Part shown: in pieces, positions 46,442 to 54,454 of the stretch
Position numbering within the stretch: position 1 is the first letter of the stretch
Layout: the number at the start of each line of letters is the position of its first letter
Origin: Duganella sp. 1224
Lineage (GTDB): Bacteria; Pseudomonadota; Gammaproteobacteria; Burkholderiales; Burkholderiaceae_D
Length of the DNA: 64,000 nt
Assembly (NCBI RefSeq): GCF_013408245.1
Contig: NZ_JACBYS010000005.1
Location: 62,001-126,000 of the forward strand
Direction: 5' to 3'
Notes under the pieces: generated by a model
The model's input: only the letters and a program-made list of their open reading frames with translations
Told to the model about the DNA's origin: nothing
The model's database searches: none
Translations under genes and position numbers: made by a program

Positions 46442-46497
46442 GGTCTATAATCAAAACGAAAGATTTTGCGGGTTCACATGAAAAAAATTAATAGACC
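46442..46497. promoter_or_regulatory. Inverted repeat in the metE-metR control region
   Basis: GGTCTAT at 46442-46448 and ATAGACC at 46491-46497 are exact inverted copies, the second touching the metR start codon. Between them lies TTCA-CA-TGAA (46473-46482), which resembles a MetR half-site pair with altered spacing. The gap is 107 bases and must hold both divergent promoters. Confidence 0.4.
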
Positions 46498-47406
46498 ATG
46501 CTAGAGATACGCCATCTACGCACCCTGAGCGCGCTGCGCTCGGCCGGCAGTCTCGTGCGTGCTGCCCAACTGCTCAACCTGACGCAGTCCGCCTTGTCCC
46601 ATCAGATCAAATTGCTGGAAGATCGCTACGGCGGACCGCTGTTTGAGCGCAAATCCGTGCCGATCGGCTTTACCGCCACCGGCGCCCGCCTGCTCAAGCT
46701 GGCCGACCTGCTGCTGCCGGAGATTGAAACGGCGGAGCGCGAAGTTGCGCGCCTGATGCAGGGAGATACCGGCCAATTGCGCGTTGCGCTCGAATGCCAC
46801 ACCTGTTTCGACTGGCTGATGCCGGTCATGGACGAGTTCCGCAAGCGCTGGCCGGAAGTGGAAATCGACCTGGTGTCGGGCTTCCATAGCGAACCGGCGG
46901 AATTGCTGCGCAGCGGCGAAGCGGACCTGGTGATCGGCTCGGCCTATGGCCCCGAATTCAGCACCTTCCCGCTGTTCCGCTTCGAGATCCTGGTGGTGAT
47001 GGCGCAGAAGCACCGGCTGGCCCAGCAGCGCCGCCTGGCCGCCGCCGATTTCGCGGGCGAAACCCTGATCACCTATCCGGTGCCGGAAGAGCGCATCGAC
47101 CTCATCCGCGAGGTGCTGCGCCCGGCCGGCATCCCGTTCCAGCGCCGCACCGCCGAGCTGACGGTGGCCGTGCTGCAGCTGGTGGCCAGCCGCCGCGGCA
47201 TTGCCGCCCTGCCCAACTGGGCCATCAAGAACTACGTCGACTACGACTACGTGCTGGCCCGTCCGGTCGGCGAGCACGGCTTGTGGAGCGACCTGTTCGT
47301 CTCGGTGCCCGAATCGCAGCAGAACAAGGCCTACGTGCTCGACTTCGTCAACGTGATACGCGAGCAGTGCGCCGCCTCGCTCGACGGTATCAAATTATTA
47401 TCGTGA
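46498..47406 (+). CDS. metR: LysR-family regulator of methionine synthesis
   Basis: A 302-residue LysR protein divergent from metE. The N-terminal helix-turn-helix (LRTLSALRSAGSLVRAAQLL, SQSALSHQIKLLEDRYGGPLFER in outline) and the effector domain match MetR, which activates metE with homocysteine as co-inducer. No ribosome site precedes the ATG at 46498. An eight-codon frame beginning at 46479 (MKKINRPC) overlaps the start and might couple translation. Placement back-to-back with metE is the classical MetR arrangement. Confidence 0.9.
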   Translation: MLEIRHLRTLSALRSAGSLVRAAQLLNLTQSALSHQIKLLEDRYGGPLFERKSVPIGFTATGARLLKLADLLLPEIETAEREVARLMQGDTGQLRVALECHTCFDWLMPVMDEFRKRWPEVEIDLVSGFHSEPAELLRSGEADLVIGSAYGPEFSTFPLFRFEILVVMAQKHRLAQQRRLAAADFAGETLITYPVPEERIDLIREVLRPAGIPFQRRTAELTVAVLQLVASRRGIAALPNWAIKNYVDYDYVLARPVGEHGLWSDLFVSVPESQQNKAYVLDFVNVIREQCAASLDGIKLLS

Positions 47407-47444
47407 CAAATAGTTATTGTTTCTGCAAAATATATACGAAGGGT

Positions 47445-47486
47445 TTGATGTGCATCAAGGTGAGCGCTGAAACCGGCGCATACGAT
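47445..47486 (+). promoter_or_regulatory. FNR-type class II promoter upstream of phaA
   Basis: TTGATGTGCATCAA at 47445-47458 is a perfect TTGAT-N4-ATCAA FNR/CRP-family box. TACGAT at 47481-47486 lies exactly where a -10 hexamer belongs when the box is centred at -41.5, giving a start near 47493. This predicts oxygen-dependent activation of the phaA-phaB unit. Expected leader length is about 163 bases. Confidence 0.6.
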
Positions 47487-47593
47487 GAGTGCCCGACGGT
47501 TGCGCTCCGGGCACGGATGATGCTAACAAATTCTGGAGATTTCTCGCGGCAGCGCACCATTGAAACCTGCTCCGGCTTTCAGGGGGACAGCGT

Positions 47594-47620
47594 ATGATCA
47601 ACGTTGGCGTTGTTGCTTAA
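47594..47620 (+). CDS. Possible eight-codon leader peptide ahead of phaA
   Basis: ATG 47594 to TAA 47620 encodes MINVGVVA. A strong AGGGGGA ribosome site lies seven bases before the ATG, better than the one for phaA itself. A hairpin follows five bases after its stop, just ahead of the phaA ribosome site. A regulatory role is inferred from this layout only. Confidence 0.3.
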   Translation: MINVGVVA

Positions 47621-47624
47621 CTTA

Positions 47625-47640
47625 GCCAGCCAAGGCTGGC
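47625..47640 (+). other. Leader hairpin before the phaA ribosome site
   Basis: GCCAGC-CAAG-GCTGGC forms a six-pair stem with a four-base loop, ending six bases before GGAGA of phaA. There is no U-run, so it is not an intrinsic terminator. It could influence ribosome access or protect the transcript. Confidence 0.4.
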
Positions 47641-47655
47641 GCATTGGAGAATCAA

Positions 47656-48834
47656 ATGGATGATGTAGTTATCGTTGCTGCCGGTCGTACGGGCGTGGGC
47701 AAATTCGGCGGCAGCCTGGCCAAGACGCCCGCCGCCGACCTGGGCGCGCATGTGATCAAGGGCCTGCTGGCCAAGACCGGCATCGATCCCAACCTGATCA
47801 GCGAAGCCATTCTGGGCCAGGTGCTGACCGCCGGCGTCGGCCAGAATCCGGCGCGCCAGGCCGTCATCAAGTCGGGCCTGCCCAACACCATTCCCGGCTT
47901 CACCATCAACCATGTGTGCGGCTCCGGCCTCAAGGCCACCCACCTGGCGGCGCAAGCCCTGAAGGCGGGCGACGCGCAGATCGTCATCGCCGGCGGCCAG
48001 GAAAACATGAGCGCCGCGCCGCACGTGCTGCCAGGCTCGCGCGACGGCTTCCGCATGGGCGACATCAAGATGATCGACAGCATGATCGTCGACGGCCTGT
48101 GGGACGTCTACAACCAGTACCACATGGGCATCACCGCCGAGAACGTCGCGAAGAAATACGAGATTTCGCGCGCCGAACAGGACGAGTTCGCGCTGCAGTC
48201 GCAGCTGAAGGCCGAAGCCGCGCAAAAAGAAGGCAAGTTCAAGGATGAAATCCTGCCGCTGGAAATCGTCCAGAAGAAAGGCAGCATCGTCTTCGACAGC
48301 GACGAATACGTCAAGCCAGGCTCGACCCTGGAAGGCCTGGCGGCGCTGCGTCCGGCGTTCGACAAGGCCGGCACCGTCACCGCCGGCAACGCCTCGGGCA
48401 TCAACGACGGCGCCGCCGCTGTCATCATGACCACGGCCACGCGCGCCAAGGAACTGGGCCTGCCGGTGCTGGCCAAAATCAAGGCCTATGCCTCGTCCGG
48501 CCTGGATCCGGCCTACATGGGCATGGGCCCGGTCTCGGCCACCAAGCTGTGCCTGAAAAAAGCCGGCTGGACCCCGGATGACCTGGACCTGATGGAAATC
48601 AACGAAGCGTTTGCCGCGCAGGCGGTGGCGGTCAACAAGGAAATGGGCTGGGATACCAGCAAGATCAACGTCAATGGCGGCGCCATCGCCATCGGCCACC
48701 CGATCGGCGCGTCCGGCGCCCGCATCCTGGTCACGCTGATCCACGAAATGATCCGCCGTGACGCCAAGAAAGGCCTGGCCTCGCTGTGCATCGGCGGCGG
48801 CATGGGCGTGGCGCTGGCCATCGAGCGCCCGTAA
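47656..48834 (+). CDS. phaA: Acetyl-CoA acetyltransferase (beta-ketothiolase)
   Basis: A 392-residue thiolase that condenses two acetyl-CoA to acetoacetyl-CoA, the first step of polyhydroxybutyrate synthesis. The catalytic residues sit at classical positions: nucleophile Cys88 (NHVCGSG), His348 (AIGHPIGASG) and Cys378 (SLCIGGGMG). GGAGA precedes ATG 47656 at good spacing; an in-frame TTG four codons earlier overlaps the ribosome site and was rejected. phaB follows on the same strand. No polymerase gene (phaC) is in the window. An FNR-type promoter and a leader with a mini-ORF lie upstream. Confidence 0.95.
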   Translation: MDDVVIVAAGRTGVGKFGGSLAKTPAADLGAHVIKGLLAKTGIDPNLISEAILGQVLTAGVGQNPARQAVIKSGLPNTIPGFTINHVCGSGLKATHLAAQALKAGDAQIVIAGGQENMSAAPHVLPGSRDGFRMGDIKMIDSMIVDGLWDVYNQYHMGITAENVAKKYEISRAEQDEFALQSQLKAEAAQKEGKFKDEILPLEIVQKKGSIVFDSDEYVKPGSTLEGLAALRPAFDKAGTVTAGNASGINDGAAAVIMTTATRAKELGLPVLAKIKAYASSGLDPAYMGMGPVSATKLCLKKAGWTPDDLDLMEINEAFAAQAVAVNKEMGWDTSKINVNGGAIAIGHPIGASGARILVTLIHEMIRRDAKKGLASLCIGGGMGVALAIERP

Positions 48835-48849
48835 ATAATAACAACCGGT

Positions 48850-48865
48850 CCGGCCCGCGGGCCGG
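48850..48865 (+). terminator. GC-rich palindrome between phaA and phaB
   Basis: The sequence CCGGCCCGCGGGCCGG is a perfect 16-base palindrome 15 bases after the phaA stop; a run of five T follows 12 bases later. It may be a partial terminator or RNA stabiliser that sets the phaA to phaB ratio. The detached T-run makes full termination doubtful. Confidence 0.4.
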
Positions 48866-48904
48866 GCCATTCCAATTTTTGGCTTCAACAGAAGGGGACA
48901 TAAC

Positions 48905-49645
48905 ATGGCAAGAGTAGCATTGGTAACCGGTGGCATGGGTGGTCTGGGCGAGGCAATCAGCTACAAGCTGTCTGCGCTCGGCTATTGCGTGGTCACCACG
49001 TATTCCCCAGGCAATCCCAAGGTTGAACAATGGCTGGCCACCACCCGTGACCAGGGCTATAACTTCCGCGCCTATCCGTGCGACGTGTCGGAGTACGAGT
49101 CGGCCCAGGCCTGCATCGCCGCCATCGAAAAAGACATCGGCCCGGTGGACGTGCTGGTCAACAACGCCGGCATCACGCGCGACATGACGTTCAAGAAAAT
49201 GGACAAGGTCAACTGGGACGCGGTCATGAAGACCAACCTGGACTCGGTGTTCAACATGACCAAGCCGGTGTGCGATGGCATGGTCGAGCGCGGCTGGGGC
49301 CGCATCATCAACATCTCGTCGGTCAACGGCCAGAAGGGCGCGTTCGGCCAGACCAACTATTCGGCGGCCAAGGCCGGCATGCATGGCTTCACCAAGGCGC
49401 TGGCGCTGGAAGTGGCCAAGAAGGGCGTGACCGTCAACACCATCTCGCCGGGCTACATCGGCACCAAGATGGTCCAGGAGATTCCGCAGGAAGTGCTGGA
49501 CAGCAAGATCATCCCGCAAATCCCGATGGGCCGCCTGGGCAAGCCGGATGAAGTGGCTGGCCTGGTGGCTTACCTGGCGTCGGACGAGGCCGCGTTTGTG
49601 ACGGGCGCCAACATCGCCATCAACGGCGGCCAGCACATGTCTTGA
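48905..49645 (+). CDS. phaB: Acetoacetyl-CoA reductase (NADPH)
   Basis: A 246-residue short-chain dehydrogenase that reduces acetoacetyl-CoA to (R)-3-hydroxybutyryl-CoA, the monomer for polyhydroxybutyrate. The cofactor loop TGGMGGLGE (8-16), NNAG (86-89) and catalytic Ser139, Tyr152 and Lys156 (NYSAAKAG) are present. Typical PhaB segments are VTTYSPGNPKVEQW and ISPGYIGTKMV. GAAGGGGA precedes the ATG. It follows phaA after 70 bases. Confidence 0.95.
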   Translation: MARVALVTGGMGGLGEAISYKLSALGYCVVTTYSPGNPKVEQWLATTRDQGYNFRAYPCDVSEYESAQACIAAIEKDIGPVDVLVNNAGITRDMTFKKMDKVNWDAVMKTNLDSVFNMTKPVCDGMVERGWGRIINISSVNGQKGAFGQTNYSAAKAGMHGFTKALALEVAKKGVTVNTISPGYIGTKMVQEIPQEVLDSKIIPQIPMGRLGKPDEVAGLVAYLASDEAAFVTGANIAINGGQHMS

Positions 49646-49656
49646 CCGCCGGGCGT

Positions 49657-49685
49657 GGGGTCTGACCCGGTACCGGTCAGACCCC
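49657..49685. repeat. GGGGTC/GACCCC palindromic element, copy 6
   Basis: Twenty-nine-base variant whose centre is CCGGTACCGG. It begins 11 bases after the phaB stop. The downstream flank TGCCGCGGTGCGGG resembles the flank of copies 7 and 8. Confidence 0.8.
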
Positions 49686-49745
49686 TTGCTGCCGCGGTGC
49701 GGGTTGGCGGTACAATCTTGGCTACCACAGCCTAAGGACCGCCTC

Positions 49746-50702
49746 ATGTTTGACCCCGCTACCCCCCTGTTTCCCCCCATCGCTCCTATCCGCCACGGCA
49801 TGCTGGCGGTCGATGAGCTGCACACCATTTACTGGGAGGAAGTGGGCAATCCGGATGGCATCCCGGTGATTTTCCTGCACGGCGGCCCCGGTGCGGGCCT
49901 GTCGCCGCAGCACCGCCGCTTCTTCGATCCGCAGCAATACCGCGTGATCCTGTTCGACCAGCGCGGCGCCGGCAAGTCGACGCCGCTGGGCGAGTGCCGC
50001 AACAATACCACCCAGTTGCTGATCGAGGACATCGAACGCCTGCGCGTGATGGCCGGCATCGAGCAATGGCTGGTGTTCGGCGGCTCGTGGGGCTCGACCT
50101 TGTCGCTGGCCTACGGCGAGGCGCACCCGGAGCGCTGCCTCGGCTTTGTGCTGCGCGGCATCTTCCTGTGCACGCAAACCGAAATCGACTGGTTCCTCGA
50201 CGGCGCCCGGTGGTTCCACCCTGAAATCCACGCCGAATTCATCGCGTCCATTCCCGAGGCCGAGCGCGGCAATCTGCTGCAAGCCTATGTGAAGCGCATC
50301 ATGAGCGACGACCCGGCCGTGCACTGGCCGGCGGTGCGCGCCTGGAGCCGCTTCGAGGGCCGCCGCGTGTTCCTGCTGCCGCAGGCCGAGGATCCGCCGT
50401 CGGACACGCTGGACCTCGGCGTCGGCCGCCTCGAATCGCACTACATGGCCAACCTCGGCTTCTTCAGCGACGACCAGCTGATCCACAACCTCGGCCGCAT
50501 CGCCCACCTGCCGGCGGTGATCGTGCAGGGCCGCTACGACGTCATCTGCCCGCCGGTGTCGGCCTGGCGCCTGCACCAGGCCTGGCCGGGCTCGGTGCTG
50601 CACATGATTCCGGACGCCGGCCATGGCGCCATGGAAAAAGGCATCGCCAACGCGCTGGTCGGCGCCACCGAGCAATTCAAGCGCCATCGCCGCTTTGCCT
50701 GA
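49746..50702 (+). CDS. pip: Proline iminopeptidase
   Basis: A 318-residue alpha/beta-hydrolase of peptidase family S33 that removes N-terminal proline from peptides in the cytoplasm. The oxyanion segment HGGPGAG, the FDQRGAGKSTP loop and the nucleophile elbow GGSWGS carry the family signature; the catalytic Asp (GRYDVICPP) and His (DAGHGAM) follow. ATG 49746 (MFDPATPLFPP) has AAGGA upstream, while a longer reading starts in the repeat flank without a ribosome site. The length is typical. Confidence 0.94.
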   Translation: MFDPATPLFPPIAPIRHGMLAVDELHTIYWEEVGNPDGIPVIFLHGGPGAGLSPQHRRFFDPQQYRVILFDQRGAGKSTPLGECRNNTTQLLIEDIERLRVMAGIEQWLVFGGSWGSTLSLAYGEAHPERCLGFVLRGIFLCTQTEIDWFLDGARWFHPEIHAEFIASIPEAERGNLLQAYVKRIMSDDPAVHWPAVRAWSRFEGRRVFLLPQAEDPPSDTLDLGVGRLESHYMANLGFFSDDQLIHNLGRIAHLPAVIVQGRYDVICPPVSAWRLHQAWPGSVLHMIPDAGHGAMEKGIANALVGATEQFKRHRRFA

Positions 50703-50706
50703 AAAA

Positions 50707-50729
50707 CAGCCCGTCCGGGACGCGGGCTG
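50707..50729. terminator. Hairpin after pip
   Basis: CAGCCCG ... CGGGCTG forms a seven-pair stem four bases past the pip stop. On the plus strand no T-run follows, while AAAAA precedes it, so the classical terminator form exists only on the minus strand. It may stabilise the 3' end of the pip transcript. Confidence 0.35.
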
Positions 50730-50762
50730 CTACACTGTAGACTAATCGATAAGAACCAACGT

Positions 50763-51212
50763 ATGGCCCTCATGAACCTCCAGACCGGCGACATCGGTCA
50801 CATCATTCAGCTGGCGATCGCGCCGGTGTTCCTGCTGTCGGGCGTGTGCACCAACCTGATCGTGCTGACCAACCGGCTGGCGCGCATCATCGACCGCTCG
50901 CGCGTGCTGGAGGACCGGCTGGACGTCGCCTACAGCGATCCCTACCTGAATGAGCTGGATGTGCTGTACAGCCGCTCGCACCTGATCAATATGTCGATTT
51001 TCCTGTCGACCGCCTGCGGCCTGTTCGTGTGCGTGATCGTGGCCATGCTGTTCCTCGGCGATATCACCAATTTCGAGCTGGACAAATACATCGCCGGCAC
51101 CTTCGTGGTGGCGGTGGTGTGCCTGGTCGGCAGCTTTGTTTCCCTGCTGCGCGAAATCTTCATTGCGTCGGCGTGGATGCGCTCCCAGCGCCACGTCCGC
51201 CGCAAGCGTTAA
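50763..51212 (+). CDS. DUF2721-family membrane protein
   Basis: A 149-residue integral membrane protein of the DUF2721 family, function unknown. The conserved N-terminal helix region LAIAPVFLLSGVCTNLIVLTNRLARIIDRSR (in outline, about 17-47) is followed by a charged linker and two further hydrophobic helices (MSIFLSTACGLFVCVIVAML, TFVVAVVCLVGSFVSLL). It is followed after 20 bases by an unrecognised small gene on the same strand, and the two may be co-transcribed. Confidence 0.85.
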   Translation: MALMNLQTGDIGHIIQLAIAPVFLLSGVCTNLIVLTNRLARIIDRSRVLEDRLDVAYSDPYLNELDVLYSRSHLINMSIFLSTACGLFVCVIVAMLFLGDITNFELDKYIAGTFVVAVVCLVGSFVSLLREIFIASAWMRSQRHVRRKR

Positions 51213-51232
51213 ACTTTTTTTGTGAGAACACC

Positions 51233-51685
51233 ATGCACGACTACCAACGCCCGCCCACCCTGTACCGCTACGGCGTGCGCGAAGACCTGGAACTGGCGCT
51301 GACCCAGGGCCAGTTCATCCTGCGTCCGGCCTCCAACTGCCTGACGCTGAGCTTTTCCCAGGCCTGGGACCGCAAGCTGTTCGAACTGTTCTCGGCCGAC
51401 GCCTGCCTGATCATCCACAACACCGAGGAATTCGGCGAGCGCATCCACCGCGCGGTGCAGCGCACCTTGCCGAGCTGGGCCGGCATCGATGGCGCCGTCG
51501 AATACGGCACGCGCGCGGCGCTGGGCGCGGCCTTCACCAAGACGGCGGCCGAGGCGCATGAGCAGGAGTGGCAGTTCGCGTGGCGCGCCATGCAGGCGCA
51601 ACTGAGCCTGAATCCGGTGCTGATCAAGATCGGCAGCCTGGAGAACTTCGCCGAGCTGCGCTCGCGCGATACGTATCTGGCCTAA
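51233..51685 (+). CDS. Uncharacterised cytoplasmic protein
   Basis: A 150-residue soluble protein that I do not recognise. It starts MHDYQRPPTLYRYGVREDLE and contains aromatic-rich motifs (LTLSFSQAWDRKLFELFSADAC, in part), no signal peptide and no membrane helix. The start ATG 51233 lies 20 bases after the DUF2721 gene, with GTGAGAA nearby as a weak ribosome site. Its stop codon lies inside a 12-base sequence that is repeated three times in tandem, giving three stops in frame. Coding character is supported by the strongly biased third positions and by its fit between flanking genes. Confidence 0.75.
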   Translation: MHDYQRPPTLYRYGVREDLELALTQGQFILRPASNCLTLSFSQAWDRKLFELFSADACLIIHNTEEFGERIHRAVQRTLPSWAGIDGAVEYGTRAALGAAFTKTAAEAHEQEWQFAWRAMQAQLSLNPVLIKIGSLENFAELRSRDTYLA

Positions 51686-51712
51686 GCGCTGGCCTGAGCG
51701 CTGGCCTGAGCC
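51677..51712. repeat. Three tandem 12-base units across a stop codon
   Basis: Units CTGGCCTAAGCG, CTGGCCTGAGCG and CTGGCCTGAGCC. The first contains the TAA of the preceding gene; the others supply in-frame TGA codons. The array ends three bases before the convergent gene's stop. Confidence 0.8.
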
Positions 51713-51715
51713 GGA

Positions 51716-52312
51716 TTACTGCTGCGGGATGGCTTCCACCCGCGGCGCGTCGCGGCGGTCGAGGCGCGCCAGCACGGCGTTCATCATGCGCTCGATGTCG
51801 CCGCGGACCATCTTGGCGCCGAGCAGGCTGGGGACGTAGAAATTCGGCAGCATCTTGCCGTGGTAGATGATCTTGGTGCCGCCGGTTTCCGGCACCGGCA
51901 CCAGTTCCCAGCGCGATTCGTAGTGCTTCATGTCGCCCGAGATCAGCGAGATGTCGATCGACGACATCGGCTGCTCCACCGCGCGCACGATCAAATGGAT
52001 GGTGCGGCTCATGAACAAAAAACGCGCCACGCCGAATTGTTCGATGATCACCTCGCCGCCATTGCGCGACAACACCTTGGACGATTCCATGTCCGGCACG
52101 AATTCCGCCATGCGGTCGTAGCCGGTGAGGATGCGCCATACCTTGGGCAGTGGCGCGGCCACGGTGCCGGTGGCGTCCACTTCATACATATGTTGGCCGT
52201 CCTGGTCGACGCGGTTGACCGACACTTCCAGCTTGGGCAATTCAGGCCTTGGTGCTTGCGCCATCACCGGGGCGGTCACACCCAACAACAAAAACACAAG
52301 GAATCGCATCAT
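51716..52312 (-). CDS. Exported SRPBCC-fold protein (polyketide cyclase/START-like)
   Basis: A 198-residue protein with a signal peptide (MMRFLVFLLLGVTAPVMA) and one SRPBCC/START-like domain (about 35-180). The family's lipid- or ligand-binding pattern appears as VAAPLPKVWRILTGYDRMAEFVPDM, and the closing amphipathic helix is MMNAVLARLDRRD. Periplasmic members of this family bind small hydrophobic ligands; no substrate can be assigned. It converges on the unknown gene upstream and is divergent from fadH. Confidence 0.82.
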   Translation of the reverse strand: MMRFLVFLLLGVTAPVMAQAPRPELPKLEVSVNRVDQDGQHMYEVDATGTVAAPLPKVWRILTGYDRMAEFVPDMESSKVLSRNGGEVIIEQFGVARFLFMSRTIHLIVRAVEQPMSSIDISLISGDMKHYESRWELVPVPETGGTKIIYHGKMLPNFYVPSLLGAKMVRGDIERMMNAVLARLDRRDAPRVEAIPQQ

Positions 52313-52408
52313 TTGGCCAGCGTACGGGAAAGGGTGGCAGAATACAAGAGCAGCACGCGGGGACTTTAGAAGCCCAGGTCTAGAGATTTCAGATTAAATG
52401 CGCGCATT

Positions 52409-54451
52409 ATGAAAACGACACCATACCCACATCTGCTGGCGCCCCTCGACCTTGGACACACGACGCTGCGCAACCGCGTCATCATGGGATCGATGCACAC
52501 CGGCCTCGAAGACCGCTTCTACAACTACGGCAAACTGGCGGCATTTTATCGCGAACGCGCGCGCGGCGGCGTCGGTTTGATCGTCACCGGTGGCATCTCT
52601 CCCAACAGGTCCGGCTGGCTGCTCCCCTTTGGAGGTACGCTCAACTTCAAGGGCGACGTGGTCAACCACCGCCGCGTGACCAGGGCGGTGCACGAGGAGG
52701 GCGGCAAGATCCTGATGCAGATCCTGCACGCGGGGCGGTATGGCTATCAGCCGCTGGTGGTGTCGGCCTCCGATAAAAAGTCGCCGATATCGCCGTTCAA
52801 GCCGCGCGCGCTGAGCGAGGCCGGCATCGAGGAGACGATCCGCGATTACGCCCGTTGCGCCAGGCTGGCGCGCGACGCCGGTTACGATGGCGTGGAGGTG
52901 ATGGGCAGCGAGGGCTATCTGCTGAACCAGTTCCTGTGCGCGCGCACCAACCTGCGCACCGACCAGTGGGGCGGCAGCATCGAGAACCGCATGCGGCTGT
53001 CGGTGGAAATCGTCAAGCGCATCCGCGCGGCGGTCGGCAATGACTTCATCATCATGTACCGCCATTCGCTGCTGGATCTCGTCGAGGGCGGCAACACCTG
53101 GGACGATGTGGTAACGGTGGCCAAGGCCTTGCAGCAGGCCGGCGTGTCGATCCTGAACACCGGCTACGGTTGGCACGAGGCGCGCGTGCCGACCATCGTG
53201 ACCTCGGTGCCGCGCGGCGCCTTCGCCAGCCTGGCCGGCCGCCTGCGGCTGGAGGTGACGATCCCGGTGGTGGCGTCCAACCGCATCAACATGCCGGCCG
53301 AGGCGGAAGGCATTCTGCAGCGCGGCGAGGCGGACCTGATTTCGATGGCGCGTCCCTTCCTGGCCGATGCGTATTTCGTCGAGAAGGCGGCGCAGGGCCG
53401 CGCCGATGAAATCAACACCTGCATCGGCTGCAACCAGGCCTGCCTGGATCACACCTTTTCCAACCAGCGCGCCAGCTGCCTGGTGAATCCGCGCGCCTGC
53501 CACGAGACGGAACTGGTGTACGCGCCGGCCGCCAAGCGGCGCCGCGTGGCGGTGGTGGGCGCCGGGCCGGCCGGCTTGTCGGCGGCCACGGTGGCGGCGG
53601 AGTGCGGGCACGATGTGACCTTGTTCGATGCCTCGGACAGCGTCGGCGGCCAGTTCAAGATCGCCATGCAGGTGCCGGGCAAGGAGGAATTCGCCGAGAC
53701 CATCCGCTACTTCACGCGCAAGATCGAACTGACCGGCGTCAGGCTGCAACTGAACACGCGCGTCACGCGCGAGCAGCTGCTGGCCGGCGGCTATGACGAG
53801 GTGATCGTCGCCACCGGCATCAAGGTGCGCAAGCCGCCGATCGAGGGCATCGATCATCCCAAGGTGCTGTCGTATCTGGACGTGTTGCGCGACAAGGCGC
53901 CGGTCGGCAAGCGCGTGGCCATCATCGGCGCCGGCGGCATCGGTTTCGACATGGGCGAGTACCTGCTGCACGATACCCGTCATCCGTTGCCGCTGGCGCT
54001 GGACGTCTGGGCGAAGGAGTGGGGCGTCGGCATGAAGGTCGATACGCCGGGCGGGCTGGTGCCGCCGGCGCAGGCGGAGCCGGTGCGCCAGCTTTATCTC
54101 CTGCAGCGCAAGACGTCGCGCCTCGGCGCGGGGCTCGGCAAGACCTCGGGCTGGGTGCACCGCGCGGTGCTGGCCCGCAACGGCGTGGTGATGCTGGGCG
54201 GCGTGCAGTACGACCGCATCGATGACCAGGGGCTGCACATCACCGTCGGCGGCGAGCAGCGTTTGCTGTCGGTCGATAACGTGGTGATCTGCGCGGGGCA
54301 GGACAGCCTGGCGGAGCTGATGCCGTCCGAGGCCGAGGCCAAGGCGGCCGGCACGCCGCGCTTCCACAAGATCGGCGGCGCCGCGCTGGCGGCGGAGCTG
54401 GACGCCAAGCGCGCCATCAAGGAAGGCGCGGAACTGGCGGCGCGGCTGTAA
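52409..54451 (+). CDS. fadH: 2,4-dienoyl-CoA reductase (NADPH)
   Basis: A 680-residue iron-sulfur flavoprotein that reduces 2,4-dienoyl-CoA during beta-oxidation of unsaturated fatty acids. An FMN-binding TIM barrel (about 8-330) is followed by the 4Fe-4S cysteines in CIGCNQACLDH and ASCLVNP (about 337-355), an FAD-binding motif VVGAGPAGLSAA (near 380) and an NAD(P)-binding motif IIGAGGIGFDMGEY (near 507). Length and order match E. coli FadH. It stands alone; a solute-binding protein gene converges on it with a three-base gap. Confidence 0.95.
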   Translation: MKTTPYPHLLAPLDLGHTTLRNRVIMGSMHTGLEDRFYNYGKLAAFYRERARGGVGLIVTGGISPNRSGWLLPFGGTLNFKGDVVNHRRVTRAVHEEGGKILMQILHAGRYGYQPLVVSASDKKSPISPFKPRALSEAGIEETIRDYARCARLARDAGYDGVEVMGSEGYLLNQFLCARTNLRTDQWGGSIENRMRLSVEIVKRIRAAVGNDFIIMYRHSLLDLVEGGNTWDDVVTVAKALQQAGVSILNTGYGWHEARVPTIVTSVPRGAFASLAGRLRLEVTIPVVASNRINMPAEAEGILQRGEADLISMARPFLADAYFVEKAAQGRADEINTCIGCNQACLDHTFSNQRASCLVNPRACHETELVYAPAAKRRRVAVVGAGPAGLSAATVAAECGHDVTLFDASDSVGGQFKIAMQVPGKEEFAETIRYFTRKIELTGVRLQLNTRVTREQLLAGGYDEVIVATGIKVRKPPIEGIDHPKVLSYLDVLRDKAPVGKRVAIIGAGGIGFDMGEYLLHDTRHPLPLALDVWAKEWGVGMKVDTPGGLVPPAQAEPVRQLYLLQRKTSRLGAGLGKTSGWVHRAVLARNGVVMLGGVQYDRIDDQGLHITVGGEQRLLSVDNVVICAGQDSLAELMPSEAEAKAAGTPRFHKIGGAALAAELDAKRAIKEGAELAARL

Positions 54452-54454
54452 GCG

